Shown one piece after another: positions 46,784 through 59,328 of a stretch of DNA of 64,000 bases. The stretch spans positions 35,934,983-35,998,982 of the forward strand of contig CM038223.1 in assembly GCA_021442155.1 (NCBI GenBank), in the 5' to 3' direction. Under the pieces are notes generated by a model. That model was not told the origin of the DNA. It worked only from the letters and a program-made list of their open reading frames with translations, and ran no database searches. The translations under genes were made by a program, and so were the position numbers. The DNA is from Cymbidium sinense (Eukaryota; Streptophyta; Magnoliopsida; Asparagales; Orchidaceae). Position 1 is the first letter of the stretch. Every line of letters starts with the position of its first letter.

Positions 46784-47575
46784 TATAGATTTATATAAGT
46801 TTGAATACTAATAAGTATATAGTCTGAACATCCCAAGAATACGATGCTTTAAGTAGCCCTAAGGAGATCATTTGATTAACTCACTTCTCTATTTAACAAT
46901 GGCACATACTTATTTTATTTCATTCTTATGTATGTTTGTATTAGAATTTGGATATAGCTTTAATTCATATATATAAATTATTCAACTAAAGAAAATACAA
47001 TCTTTTCCTGATTTTCATCCATATAATCGTGTATACATTTATATATATTTCAGATAATAATTGCTTAGTTTAGACATCCTGAGAATACGAGGCTTTAAGT
47101 AGCCCCAAGGAGGTCATTTGATTACCTCACTTCCCTGGTTAATAATAGCATGTACTTGCTCAAATCTTTTATACATGTGTATGTGTGCTTAATTAAAAGA
47201 TTAAATTCCCTTCTATCATTAAAAATACATGCATCCATGATCATCTAAGTCATTGGCATACATTATGTGTAAGTTAGTGTTCTCTTTTTTGTTATTCAAA
47301 TATAGATTTACATAAGTTTGAATACTAATAAGTATATAGTCTGAACATCTTGGGAATACGAGGCTTTTAGTAGCCCCAAGGAGGTCATTTGATTATCTCA
47401 CTTTCCTGGTTAACAATGACACGTACTTATTTGATTTCATTCATATGTATTTCAATATTAAAATTTGGATATAGCTTTAATCTATATGTATAAATAATTC
47501 AATTAACTAAAATATAAATTCTAAACATATGCATTCATCATCATTTAAGTGTGCCAAAATACATTATGTGTATAA
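46784..47575 (+). repeat. Three tandem copies of a unit of about 259 bp
   Basis: Units start near 46784, 47042 and 47302. Each contains GAACATCC-GAGAATACGA-GCTTTAAGTAGCC, then AAGGAGGTCATTTGATTA-CTCACTT. Units 1 and 3 share an additional upstream block TTTGAATACTAATAAGTATA that unit 2 lacks; units 2 and 3 share ATACATTATGTGTA at the end. This pattern suggests unequal exchange followed by divergence. Confidence 0.85.
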
Positions 47576-48776
47576 ATATATGAAGTGTTAAAGTTACATG
47601 CATTTTACATGTGATGGAAAGGAAAGATTTGATATATATAATTTGATAGTAATTCAATTATATTAATCCTAAGATGACTTTCATATTGAATAGGATTATT
47701 TAAAGTAAACCTAAACTTAGGATTAATAAAAATGTGCAATAAGGAATTCACTAAAGAGAATCAAGTCATAAAAATGTGCTTTAGAAAGTGGCTTAAGGTA
47801 GGGATGAAAGAGGGTAATCTTTTTTCTTCTCTTTATAACACTTAAATCCTAAGTTTAAATAAAATGAAACCAAGCAAAATATAAACTAAAATTTGCAAAC
47901 CACTTAGATAACTTAAAATGAAACCAACCTTCATGATTAAATTAAACATTCCAAACTTAGAAAATCATAGCCCAAATGCTTAGTAAGACATACCACACAA
48001 AGCCTTAGCATGCACATTCAAATTAAGCCACCACTTCTAATCCTAAGTTAGGATGGTGTATGTATGATGTTGTATTTTATTTTGTGATGTAATATTTTAG
48101 ACTGGATGTTAGGGTATATATTTCATAGATTGGATGTTAGTCTGCTCTTACCCTAATCATATTTTCCACAGGGGATTATGCTTAAGGGGTTGCTTAAAAT
48201 TGAAGATAAATATTCTCTTCACAGGTTCCTTAAACTCCTAAGCATAGTGCAAGTTAGGATAGGTGGGCTTGGTTACCCTTGTATAGGGTGCTAAGTCCAA
48301 ATTACAAAGATAACTGCTTGGGGATTGTATGTTTGTTTAGCTAACATCTATTTTGTAGGTGTAATTAGATTTACTTTTCAATATGAATGTAATTTTTGCA
48401 ATAGAAATTTGGATTAGTGTTATGGTGGATTAGAATGAGCAGTGACTAAAAGGCTTTATCCTGGGATGCCCTATGATGTTTTTGGAGCAAATAAAATCAA
48501 AGAAGGAAGGAGATGGAAGAATGAAGAAAAGAAGACCCCCATAACATCTAATTATGATTGTAATTATAATTGTAATTATTCTTTTATGTTCTGGGTTGTA
48601 TAAGGTTAGAGCTCGGCTACCCATCTTTTCTCTTTTTAGGGTGTACGGTGATACCCGATGCATCGACCTCTTATTCTTTTATGCTAGTTTATAAAAATTG
48701 CATGATGTTATGTTTAGCTTGTGCATTAGAATGACATGCTTTTCTTAGTTTCTTAGTGATTAATACTTTAATGTGT
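47576..48776 (+). other. LTR- or leader-like DNA upstream of repeat copy B
   Basis: Contains a twice-occurring GGATGTTAG (48105, 48132), GGGTTGCTTAAAATTGAAG and GTGTACGGTGATACCCGATG. A minus frame at 48430-48663 has no motif. Likely the same retroelement as the tandem repeat before it and repeat B after it. Confidence 0.45.
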
Positions 48777-50062
48777 TGCTAGGATGCAGTAGGCTCTTAG
48801 GATAAAATAGTTTTTTCTACCCAACTAATCACTCATAACTAAGTCTTAAAATAACTCATAACCTCACCATTAATCTTAAGCTTTAAACAAAATAATTAAA
48901 AGATTTAGCAACCCCTTAGCTAAATGTTGTATGTCTCACATCATGCATAACATCTTCTATCACTCTTCTAAAAATGAGGGCCTCCGTCCTTACATAATAG
49001 GGACCGCTTGACCCATGAGAACAACCCCTGATGATGGAGTTTCACCATCTTTATCTTTTAATTTTGCCAACAATCAATTTTCATCATGCATTTAGGCATA
49101 AAGAAATCCTAAGCCTTTGTCCAAAATATTGTGTCAAAATGAAATAAAATTTAAAAATATTTTACATTTGTAAATTAAGTCATATGCTCATACGAATCAT
49201 GCTCTAGTCTCTTAGGGAGTGGGTTTAGGACTTTAGTCTCTTTCAAATTAAATAACATGCCTAACCATCTTGTAATTTTATAAAATTGGACTACATGGTT
49301 TTAAATCGTAGGAGGTGTTAGCTGGCGGTCACTCCAGGCAATTGTAAGTCTAGAAGTTAGATGGGTTTACTCTCTCTTGTATAGATAAACCCTTATGTCC
49401 CCTTTTCATTTAGATTTAGGTCATGCATTAGCTCATACTAAAGCTCTCTAGATTTAGGAAGGATACAAGAATAAATCCTCACCTCTTATGCATTTCTATA
49501 ATCTTGTGTTGATGGATTATAAGCCCTAGCAATCTAATAAAATTTCAACTCAAACAAATGAATATCTTCACTTTCAAATGTATAAAGCCCAATCATAGGA
49601 TAGAATGGAATGCTCACTAGGCTTCCTAGTATCATGAGCATTTCCTACTTCTTTTCTTTGGATTCCAAAATAAGTCTTCTACTTGGTCTCTCCCACTTGA
49701 CTTTCCAAACATAACTAATCCTTTGATAGTCTAGCCTCAAAATCTTTGGAGATAATAGTTGTCTACTTTTATCGAGAGTATTCTTAGGGAATCTCATTCC
49801 CTAGGATGTGATTAAATATGGAGGCTTGCCTCCACAGGGAACTTAAGAAGCTAGCTTAATATAAATGCACCTATATTTAACCATATAAAGTAGGGGAAAA
49901 ATCTCTGTTATATTCAAAGACCCATCATGCCTTAGGAGTCCTTATTAGGTGATTAGGTCCATTGTATGGTGATGTCTCTATCTTTCGAGATAGTACATCA
50001 GACCTCAATGTCATATTCGATTACTTCAATAAGTACCCCATACGATCTGCGTGGTGTTCACA
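48777..50062 (+). repeat. Dispersed repeat, copy B
   Basis: Direct-orientation relative of 1-1350. It ends at GTGGTGTTCA, exactly where similarity to copy A (GTGTTCC) stops and a C14 tract begins. Confidence 0.75.
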
Positions 50063-50076
50063 CCCCCCCCCCCCCC
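50063..50076 (+). repeat. C14 homopolymer at a repeat junction
   Basis: Fourteen consecutive C bases within AT-rich DNA, marking the boundary between repeat copy B and LTR-like DNA. Confidence 0.9.
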
Positions 50077-50707
50077 GCACACCCAACAATAAACACACAA
50101 AAGTAAAACCAATTCTGTCAAATCAAGGAGAAAGTCTTTCAAATCTTTTTGAAGTAAAAATGAGAAGAGAGGAAGAGAAAATTTTGATAATAAAGAACAT
50201 ATAAATTTTCATTTAAATCAAATAAATGAACTTAAATATTTGAGAGAATAAGTGAAAGAAATTTACTTTCTTAAGTCCTTCATGTGCATAAAATGAGATC
50301 AATGACTAAAAATTTCTTTTCATCACAAAAAAGATGCTTGAAAGATGTTGAAGATAGTCTCCACTTGAAAATTTGTTAAAGATGAGAAGGGAAGAGAAGA
50401 GAAGATCATTTGTACTTCAATCTAATACAAGATTCAATATTATTTTTGGCCATTGTAGTTGAAGAACGGTTTTGCACTTATGATTCAATAAAACAAATTA
50501 CAAGAGTTTAGCCTAAGAAGAGAGAAGCAAGAGAGTAAAAAGTCATGAGATCATCTCTTTAAATAGAGTTAGGGTCAAGGGAATTTATGTTCAACCAAAG
50601 AGAAGAAAAGGAAAACAATAAGAGGGAAAAAAATAATAATGAAGCTATTTGATTTCAAACAACATGCAAAATAAATTCAAACAAGGGTATTTGAATTTCA
50701 ACCAAGG

Positions 50708-50756
<49 letters not shown>

Positions 50757-52278
50757 GAGAAGGAAATTAGTCAATTCAATTAAGAGAATAAATCCAAAGA
50801 TTTTTGGCCAAGCATTTACAAGAGAGGGAACATTATTTTGGCAATAATTGAACTTTGAATAATTAAACACATGATTTAAAATCTGAATCAGATTAAATTC
50901 AAATGAATTGAGGTTGATCATGCAAGAGTGGAAAGAATTATTTTGAATGCACTTAACATAAATAATTTATCTTTAATTAATTAAAGAATTAAATAAGAAA
51001 GTGATTCAAAATAATTTGAATTTAAACTAAATTAAGGATTAGTTAACATGAGATGACCAAGGTGTTTCCAAAAGGGGTTCAATCATGATTTAATGCAGCA
51101 TATGTGAGAGATAAAATCTTAACTAAATTGATTTAGATGAGATAAGGCTAGTAATGTAACTAAAATAATAAAATAAATTAAAAGAAAATTCCAAGTTGAA
51201 ATTCGGCCAAGGGGTTTCCATAAAGAATTTAATCTTTATTTAATGTATTTGATCATAAGTCAATTATCGAAGATCATTTTAGAAGAGATTTGAATTAATT
51301 TAACAAATTTAATTACTCAAAATAAAATAAAGGAAGGGCTAGCCATGGACTTTTCAAAAGAAGAAAATTTAAATAGGAAATTGTATAAATACATGGCTTA
51401 TTTAAATTTTAATTTGAACTAACTTAAATTAATTCAAATAAACTCAAATTAACTTAATTAAAGCATGATAGGGTTGTCCAAGTATTGCCAAAATAAGATA
51501 TATCATTTTTGCAAACAAATAAAGGTAATTTTAAATTTTAAATTCAAATAATTTAAGAATTTAAATTTTCATAAAATGAGAAACATAATATGATATTAAA
51601 TTAAATAAATTATATTAAATCCCTCATCCCAAAATCATTAAAAATTTTCCCATAATTAAATTGAAATAATAATTTTGATAGGAGAGAGCAAAAGAGTAAT
51701 ATGGATAATTCATGAATAATTTTACTCTCATGCAAAAATAAATAGATAATTAATAATACTAAGCATGAAAATAATTAAATGAAGTGTGAAATAAATCAAA
51801 CACACTTTAAAAAGTAATGGATGAGGCTTAAATTCATTAAATTCTTAAATAATAATAAAGGATAATTCATAGAATAATTGAAAATATAATGTAGATAAAA
51901 TATGAAATTATACAAAAATTCAAATAAATGATATGGAGTTAATTAAATTATTATTTTCATATTTTTGAGCTCTTATTTAAATTATTATAGCATAAACTAT
52001 AAAGTTTTCTAAATTGCCTTCGTACAGCTGATCTTGACTTTCTCGATCTAATGAAATAAGCTGAGTTTGGAGAATTTTTTGAAATACTTCAAATAAATAA
52101 TTAGTAGTATGAAGAAAATATATATTTTATCAATAAAAAATAAATTAATAATAAAAATCATAATGAATAATATGAATAATATGAATAATTTATCATATAA
52201 AAAATTCCTAATTTTTTATTACACAAGGGTTGTTATCATCAAATCAAATGGTGAGTTAAATACGGTGTATAATCAACA
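50077..52278 (-). mobile_element. Sirevirus-like LTR, about 2.2 kb, minus strand
   Basis: Begins on the minus strand at 52278 with TGTTGATTATACACC, then TTTGATTTGATGATAACAA. It contains the family landmarks (AAGTGTGAAATAAAT, CACACTTTAAAAAG, GGCCAA blocks, GA run at 50710) and a TATA-like TCTATTTAAAGAG at 50555-50567. The terminal CCCTCTTAGGTGCC is missing. It abuts gag at 52279 with no pol or polypurine tract between. Confidence 0.75.
50710..50753 (+). repeat. (GA)22 microsatellite inside the LTR
   Basis: Uninterrupted GA run at the same LTR position as runs at 17219 (inverse) and 61280. Confidence 0.95.
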
Positions 52279-53970
52279 AAATATGTTTGGGTCCACATTT
52301 TAAATTTGAAGCATGATATGAAGGATGTGTTGTTCGTGAAGTGCTTGTATCTTTTGGTACCATACATAAGATGATTGTTTAGTAGTTAGTAATCTACGTG
52401 CATAGAATTATATGAAAAGTGTCATTTTCTACCATAATAGTTGCACCAAACATTAGTGTTTTCATATGACTTAGCATGATAATTTTGTGATATATGAGTG
52501 GGATGTTTACAATACAGATGATTTTTATTTGATGTTCTACTTGATGAAGCATTATACTGAACTTGTGAGTTCAAGCATAATTATAATCTTGCTTTTAAAA
52601 AATGTTCTTACTTTCAAGTTTGCATATAATTCAAGTACAATCTAATAATGAACTATTTGTTAATTTTTAAGTCATCACATTCTTTTTTAATTTAAAAAAA
52701 TGTATATCTAAATTATTATATTCTTTTTCTAAGGTTCTATATTTTTTTTTTCTTATATTCAATGGCTAATTCATTAAAAGCCTCATCTAATTCATCATAT
52801 AATTTATTATTACATACCTCTTCATATGAGAATCTAAGTTAGATTCTCCTTTTGCCATGGGGCACATGTTGACCTTTTCATTTGGTGAACTTGAACTTGA
52901 TTCATCTAAATTTGGATTGATTCATAAAGCCTTCTTTTTCTTCTTCTTTTGGCACTTTTTATCCTTATTATTTTCTTTCTATCCACTTCAATCTCTTTCT
53001 TATTTAAATTAGCAAGTTCTGGACAACCATTTATTATATGTCTAGGTTTCTTATAATGGTAACAAAGGATCCATTCACTTGTAGGAAATTTCTTATTTTA
53101 AAATTTATAATTTTTAGATTTTTATACCTTTATTTTTTTTTTCTAATAATTTCCCAAGTCTTTTAGATACATAATCACCTCATCACTATCACCATTCAAG
53201 CTTGAGATACTAAGCTTATCACTATTATCAACTTATAACATAATGGTTTTTTCTTTCTCCTTCTCCCTTTCTACTAGGCTATCCATTATTTTCCTTTGAG
53301 CAATAACCTATTCATGTGCTATCAAAGAACCCATAAGTTGATTAAGTGAAAAAGTACATAAATTCTTAGCTTCACTTATAATTATTACTTTAGAATTCTA
53401 TTCTTTTACTAGACATCTAAGAATCTTATAGACTAAATTTTGATTCCTATATATTTTACAAAGAGAATGCAATGTATTAATTATTTTCATAAATCTAGTA
53501 TACGTATCAGAAATAGATTCAGATGGAGACATGTGAAATAACTTATCCTCATGAACAAGTCTATTTAAATGAACATATCTAATGTCACTATTTCCTTTAT
53601 AAGTTATAATTAATTTATCCTATATTTCTTTTGTTGTACTTAATATAGAAATTTTCATGTAACCATTTGGTAATCAAGCACAATGTAAAGTATTATAAGC
53701 TCTAGCATTTAGTTCATTAAGTTCTCTTTCATCTACAATCCATTCTTCAAAAGATTTTTTCACTTTAATGCATTTACTTTTATAGTGGGTATATGATATT
53801 GATGTGTCAACATATACCACATACATGCATCTTGACCTCTTAAAAAGTAATAATTCTATTTTGTCAATAATCATATGGTACACTATCTAAAAGTGGATGT
53901 ATATGAGTGGATTATCCCTCTCGTAGTGAACCCTTAGAAAACCTTCTGTCATAGTAAAATAGATTTACTC
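52279..53970 (-). pseudogene. gag: Sirevirus-like gag (decayed), unit 2
   Basis: The minus strand shows, from 53888 down: a TAG, then KVKKSFEEWIVDERELNELN and ARAYNTLHCA (53674-53883); LPNGYMKISILSTTKEIQDK, RYVHLNRLVHEDKLFHMSPS, TRFMKIINTLHSL and LNQLMGSLIAHEQ (53250-53670). These are the successive blocks of the UBN2-type gag domain. Then comes a first knuckle CYHYKKPRHIINGC (second Cys is Tyr, near 53030-53070), a helical segment, and a second knuckle CNYYGRK-stop-H near 52430. It stops at the LTR start. Confidence 0.85.
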
Positions 53971-53989
53971 TAGTAGAAAATTAATTTAA

Positions 53990-56941
53990 CTTCTAGTATT
54001 GGGGAGGAAGGGAGTTGGTGCTTTTAAAATTTAAAATTTGATATCAAATTTTAACTTCTAGTAGAAAATTAATTTTTGATTTAATAATGATAAGTTATAA
54101 TTCACGATGCAGCAAAAGTAAAGTACAAGAAAGTAAAGAGAGATAATATGCACATAATTTTTATGTGGGCCAAACCATAAAAATTGCCTACGTTCATGCC
54201 AAGCCACACCAGCTAGGAATCCACTAAACATAAAATAGATTATAAATCATACTCTCCTATAATAGGGTGAGTACAATCCCGATAATAACATGTACTCTCC
54301 TATAAAGGGGCAAGTACAACCCCAATAAAAAAATTTAAATTACAAAAGAAAAATATAAAATAATAAATTTAGGGAGGGAGTTGGTGCTTTTAAAAATTTA
54401 AAAATTTGATATCAAATTTTAACTTCTAGTAGAAAATTAATTTTTGATTTAATAATGATAAGTTATAATTCACGATGCAGCAAAAGTAAAGTACAAGAAA
54501 GTAAAGAGAGATAATATGCACATAATTTTTATGTGGGCCAAACCATAAAAATTGCCTACGTTCATGCCAAGCCACCCCAGTTAGGAATCCACTAAACATA
54601 AAATAGATTATAAATCATACTCTCCTATAATGGGGTGAGTACAATCCTGACAATAACATATACTCTCCTACAAAGGGGCAAGTACAACCCCAATAAAAAA
54701 ATTTAAATTACAAAAAAGAAAAATATAAAATAATAAATTTAGATACAATATATTTTTCATAATTCTACCATGCTATCCAAATCAAAAGGTGATCTCATAA
54801 CTCATAAATAATCACTTTACAACTTACAATAAATTTTCAAACAAGTTTGATAAGATAGAATGCTCACTTAATTTTGATAAGAAATAATTAAAAAATTATC
54901 TTAAAATTGATCTTATCATAATTTTATCTTAATGAAATTTATAGACTAATGTAAAAAATAATTTTAAAATAAGTTTAAAATAGTTTATCACATAATAAAA
55001 TAAATTTTAGCAAATAGTTATTTTAATTTTTAGAGAAATATAACTAGTATGTATCTAATAAAGTGAGGATGATTAACTCTCCAATAAAAATATTTTTTCT
55101 AAATTATTAAAAATAAAAATTGCAAGCTTTACTAAATTTCAGAAAGATAAAAAATTATTTAAATAAAGTATATTATCTAGAATGACATGATAAATGAAAA
55201 TTTACATAATTTAAACTTTTATTAACTATATTTAAATAATGAATCTTGATATATAATAAATCTAGCAAATAACTTAAAAATCTAGCAAATAATTAATTTT
55301 ATTTTGAAAAAATAATATTTTAAATTAATGTAAAATATCACAAAATACTTCAACATAATTGTTATAGGGTAGATTCAAGAAAACTAGGAAAATGTTTTAT
55401 TAAAAGGACAAATCTAACAAATATAAAAATAGTTTTAGCATAATAAATTAGTTTTAAATGCTTAAAATACACTTCTAAATAAATTTTAAAATAAATGATC
55501 TTTTAAACAATAACAATAATAAAATATTTTAAGAAACTAAATGATATTAGTCAAGAAATAAAATTTTTAGCAAAATGGAATAAATCTTACAAATTCTCAC
55601 AAGAGTTTTTCACAAATATGATTAGATTCAAATGGAAAAACTTTGATGTGAAAAGCTAAAACTATGATGTCCAAAAACTAATAAAATAGAAAGTAATGAT
55701 TTTAAAGATGAAATTTATGGTGAAGAAAGTGTGAATAACTACGAGAGATTTAGATTAAGAAAACAAACTCAAATAGATTGAGAAAGGTTGCTTAGTTGAA
55801 AGCATTAAAGCATTCAAACTAAGATTTTTGATTTTGAAATATTTGGAGAGCACTTGATAGGAAAATCTAATGATTTTTTTTCCTTTATATTTTCTAGAGA
55901 TTTTTGAATTTGAAAAAGCATTCATTTCATGAAGTGAATGAAGGTTATTTATAAGCAAGAAGGCCATTTTGAATAATTTCAAAGAAATATATTATTCTAA
56001 CATCATTTTAACATTTAATAATATAATATTTAATAAAAAGTTATTTATATTAAATAAATATTAAATTTAAAAAGCTATAAAATGGCTAATCACATGGGTA
56101 AGTAAAAAACAATCAAAGATGATTCTTAATATACACAAAATATGTAGCATGCTAGAAAATTAAAATGAGGTAATGTTTAAAAAATCATATTAAATATAAT
56201 ATTAATCAATAGTGGGTCATATAATTATCACATTGAATGAAAAAATTCAAGGAATTTGTTTGAAATTAAATAATATAAAAATTCATTGATTAAAAAAGGA
56301 GTTTTGCTGAAATAGTAAATTTCATGTATTTTTTTAATTTTTAAACGGTATAAGTGATATTTAATAATCATGACATAATATTGATATAATCACACATATG
56401 CTAGTTTGTTATCTTGAAAATGTTAAATTAAAATAAAGTTTTTAATTATATTAAATAAATTTTTAAATATATAAAATATTTAACCTTAATATCCATTATT
56501 AATTATTATTTACTATTTAGACAATTTAAAGACTATATTTGAAGCATATAAAATTTTATACATTTATAAAATCAAATATTAATTAGTAAGGATGATTTAT
56601 TTATATAAAATTTAAGCTCATTATTAATAATATATAAAATATATTATATAAATATGTTAAATAAATCAAGCCAATAAACTTCTAAGACTCTTATAAATGC
56701 ATATAACTTGAAATATTGTATCTTAATCTCCAAACTATCCTTCTTGAACTATCTTGCTTTTTTTATACTTGTAATTGCATCAAACATATGTTATGAGATG
56801 CATAGGCTATGTAAATAATGATCTTGCAGATCTTCAAAATCAATGTATTTGAAAGACTCAACACATATGTTAGAACATCCAAGCATATAATTATTATCAT
56901 CAAAATTAATAGGATTGAACACGAGGCTCATAAAGCCAACA
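53990..56941 (-). mobile_element. Sirevirus-like 5' LTR, about 2.9 kb, minus strand
   Basis: Begins on the minus strand at 56941 with TGTTGGCTTTATGAGCC, then TATTAATTTTGATGATAAT, the family start. It ends near 53990-54005 where GGGGAGGAAGGGAG on the plus strand matches the inverse LTR end. The gag of unit 2 follows on the minus strand. The LTR is enlarged by a 370-bp internal duplication. A minus frame at 56791-57018 overlaps the LTR start and is not a gene. Confidence 0.7.
54001..54741 (+). repeat. Tandem duplication of about 370 bp in the LTR
   Basis: 54001-54371 and 54372-54741 are nearly identical from GGAGTTGGTGC to AATAATAAATTTAG, differing at scattered sites (for example AGCCACACCAGC versus AGCCACCCCAGT). 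High similarity implies a fairly recent event. The repeated CTTCTAGTAGAAAATTAATTT words at the left edge could have provided microhomology. Confidence 0.95.
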
Positions 56942-57829
56942 AATACAAATCTAAACAAATTTGATTCCAATGAGACTTCAAATGGGTTAATTGAATCACT
57001 TGACTTATATAGAAACAAAGGGCCCCTATTAAGTACAAATCTAAATTAAATTAAAATTAGTTTAAGTTAAACACTCTAAATTATTTTAAAATCATAATTG
57101 AACATAATTAAATTAATCTTTGGGTTTAATTTGACCAATTTAGTCATTTGACCTAAGTGAATCCATATTGACCCATTTAGCTATCTTTCGATTAAAGTGG
57201 ACCAAAGTCAAAAATATTCATAAATTAAATGAAATTTATTGGACTAAATCATTTTAAATGCACAATCAAACATAATTGAAACTCAAACACACTTTGATTT
57301 AAGTTAAATGGATCATTGGACTTAAATGAACCCAACTTAGCTTATTTGAATTAAAATGGGTCTATTTGAATTAAAATCAAAATCATACTCAAAGTAATTG
57401 AAATTAATAAATTATAAATATCACAAATCATCAAGTAAGCATGATTGAACCTTAATATAAATCCTTAAATGATTAATTAAGTTAAGAAAATCAACTTGAT
57501 TCATTTTAATCAAATGGATCAAATTTAGCCTAAACCAAATTAAATCCATATGAACTTTGGACCAATTGATGCCAAATCTATTTAATAAGCAATTAAGCAT
57601 GACTAAAATTATCTTTCAATGATAATTTAAGAAAATGAATTCAACAGAATGCAATCCAACTCAATTCAATTTAAGTCAAAATCAAATGAACCATACCCAA
57701 GCACTTAACCCAAATCCAACAAATTGAGCTTAAGTCTAATATATAACTCATATTAACTTTGCTTGGGCAATTAAGAAGCAACTCATAGCCATGAGAGGTG
57801 GCCATGGAGTGCGGTGAAAGCCATGAATA
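56942..57829 (+). repeat. C/A-skewed TTGACC-rich repeat (copy 2, weaker)
   Basis: From 57120 the plus strand contains TTTGACC, CATTTGACC, ATTGACCC and TTGGACC words in AACCAAATT-rich DNA like 42780-44390, less dense and more diverged. A minus frame at 57671-57907 has no motif. Confidence 0.6.
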
Positions 57830-58330
57830 GATCAAATTAAGCCACATAGCTAATGATAAATTTTTTTTTGCCATACCCTTTCTTATCAATTCAATTAGCC
57901 ACCTCAAGCCTGCTCTTTGATTCCTTCACTGCCTTCATCACCATCATGAGACGTCAATTCCCTAAGGCTAGCCACATCCCACCACCTCCAAAGGTAAGGT
58001 TCGACCAAATATAAAGGAGGGCATAGCCAATGAAATCCACTTTTGGTCATCCTTACACCTTTCTTAGGCTAAATCAAACTCAAACAAAGCTTTTCTCCAC
58101 TTCCCCAACCTCTTCAACAATCATTTAGACCAAACTCCAGTGAACAGTGGCTGTAGTTGGATTCCACACCAATATAGAGGGCAAGGCATCAAGCTTCCCC
58201 CAAAGCATCATCTCAATGTCCCGAAGTTTTTTGAAATAACAACACGGCTGAAGATTAACACTAGCGAGGTATTCCACTTTGCCGACCTCCCTTTTAATTT
58301 AGCTTAGCCCTTTTTGAAGTCAACTTGATC
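57830..58330 (+). repeat. GC-richer repeat block (copy 2)
   Basis: AACTCCAGTGAACAGTGGCTG, GGATTCCACAC, GGGCAAGGCATC, CATCTCAATG and AGCGAGGTATT follow the order seen at 44880-45040. Both copies come directly after the C/A-skewed repeat, so the two segments belong to one element. Confidence 0.6.
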
Positions 58331-58524
58331 TAGTTAAGATCAAGCTATCCAAATTTATTGTAAATTGATCCATGATCGATTTGCACTCGGAATCCTATAG
58401 AGGTTATGGACAAAATAATGACTATTCAATCCTTTTATGTGGAATGGATAACAATGATTTAACAACACCATTTAATTAAAACCCCTATAACAATTATTGG
58501 ATGATTTGTTATGCGGTTATAAAA

Positions 58525-59328
58525 CCAACCAACCAAGAGGGACTTGGGTTTAAAATATTTTCAAGTTAAAACTTTATTTGAATGTTATATGGAAAAGTTA
58601 ATTATAAATATATTTACTTTAGAGATTCTCAATAAATAATAAACAACAATAAAGAAAAGTAAAGGTGCAGGAAAAGAAAAAAGAGAACAAATAGATTTTA
58701 TGTGGTTTTACCAAACCCAAAAATAGGCCTACATCAATGCCTAGCAACCCAAGCTAGGAATTCACTAATTCATTGTTGAGATTACAACAAATCTCTTGTA
58801 CTCTCTTACACGGGAAAGTACAACCCAATACCATACTTTCTTACACGTGCAAGTACAACCAAGCACATACTTTTCCACAATGAGCAAGTACAACCCCAAA
58901 ACAAAATATAAAGAGATAATAAACAAATTTCAAATATCTAACTCACAATTTTAAAAGGTTTTTGCACTCACAACCAAACTATACCAATATTAAGGCAAGT
59001 AAATAAAATGAAATATAGCTCACTTTATTTAAAAATGAAATTGAAATAAGATCTTCAATTAAGTATTCAATACAAGTAAGTCTTCAAATAAATTTGACTT
59101 AAGATAAACTTTATAAAAGCTTGAAATGATTTTATTTTATAACTTTGAAATCCACCAATATACTTTTAATGAAAATGCAAACTTAAATTAAATTATGAAC
59201 CTCCTTGATATGAAATATTAACTCACACAACTTTGGTTTGGATTTTTTTATAATGGATAAGTTATATCCAATTGATAAATGAATTGCAACTAAGACCACT
59301 TGAATAATATTTGGAATAACAATACAAG
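58525..59328 (-). mobile_element. Sirevirus-like LTR 3' part, duplicate copy (minus)
   Basis: CAAGAGGGACTTGGGTTTAAAATATTTTC at its left edge is a diverged inverse LTR end. 58626-59328 is a close direct repeat of 59772-60475 (offset about 1146 bp), including TAAAGGTGCA-GAAAAGAAAA, CAAACCCAAAAATAGGCCTA and the CAAGTACAACC series. Confidence 0.85.

Noticed and set aside
46784..47575. CRISPR-like array
   Set aside because: Unit length near 259 bp, diverged cores and plant context; no short identical repeats with spacers.
50655..50921. 88-codon minus frame with a long Ser-Leu run
   Set aside because: Created by the (GA)22 tract inside an LTR.
55755..55982. 75-codon minus frame in the AT-rich LTR
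   Set aside because: No motif; lies within LTR sequence and is rich in codons expected from base composition.
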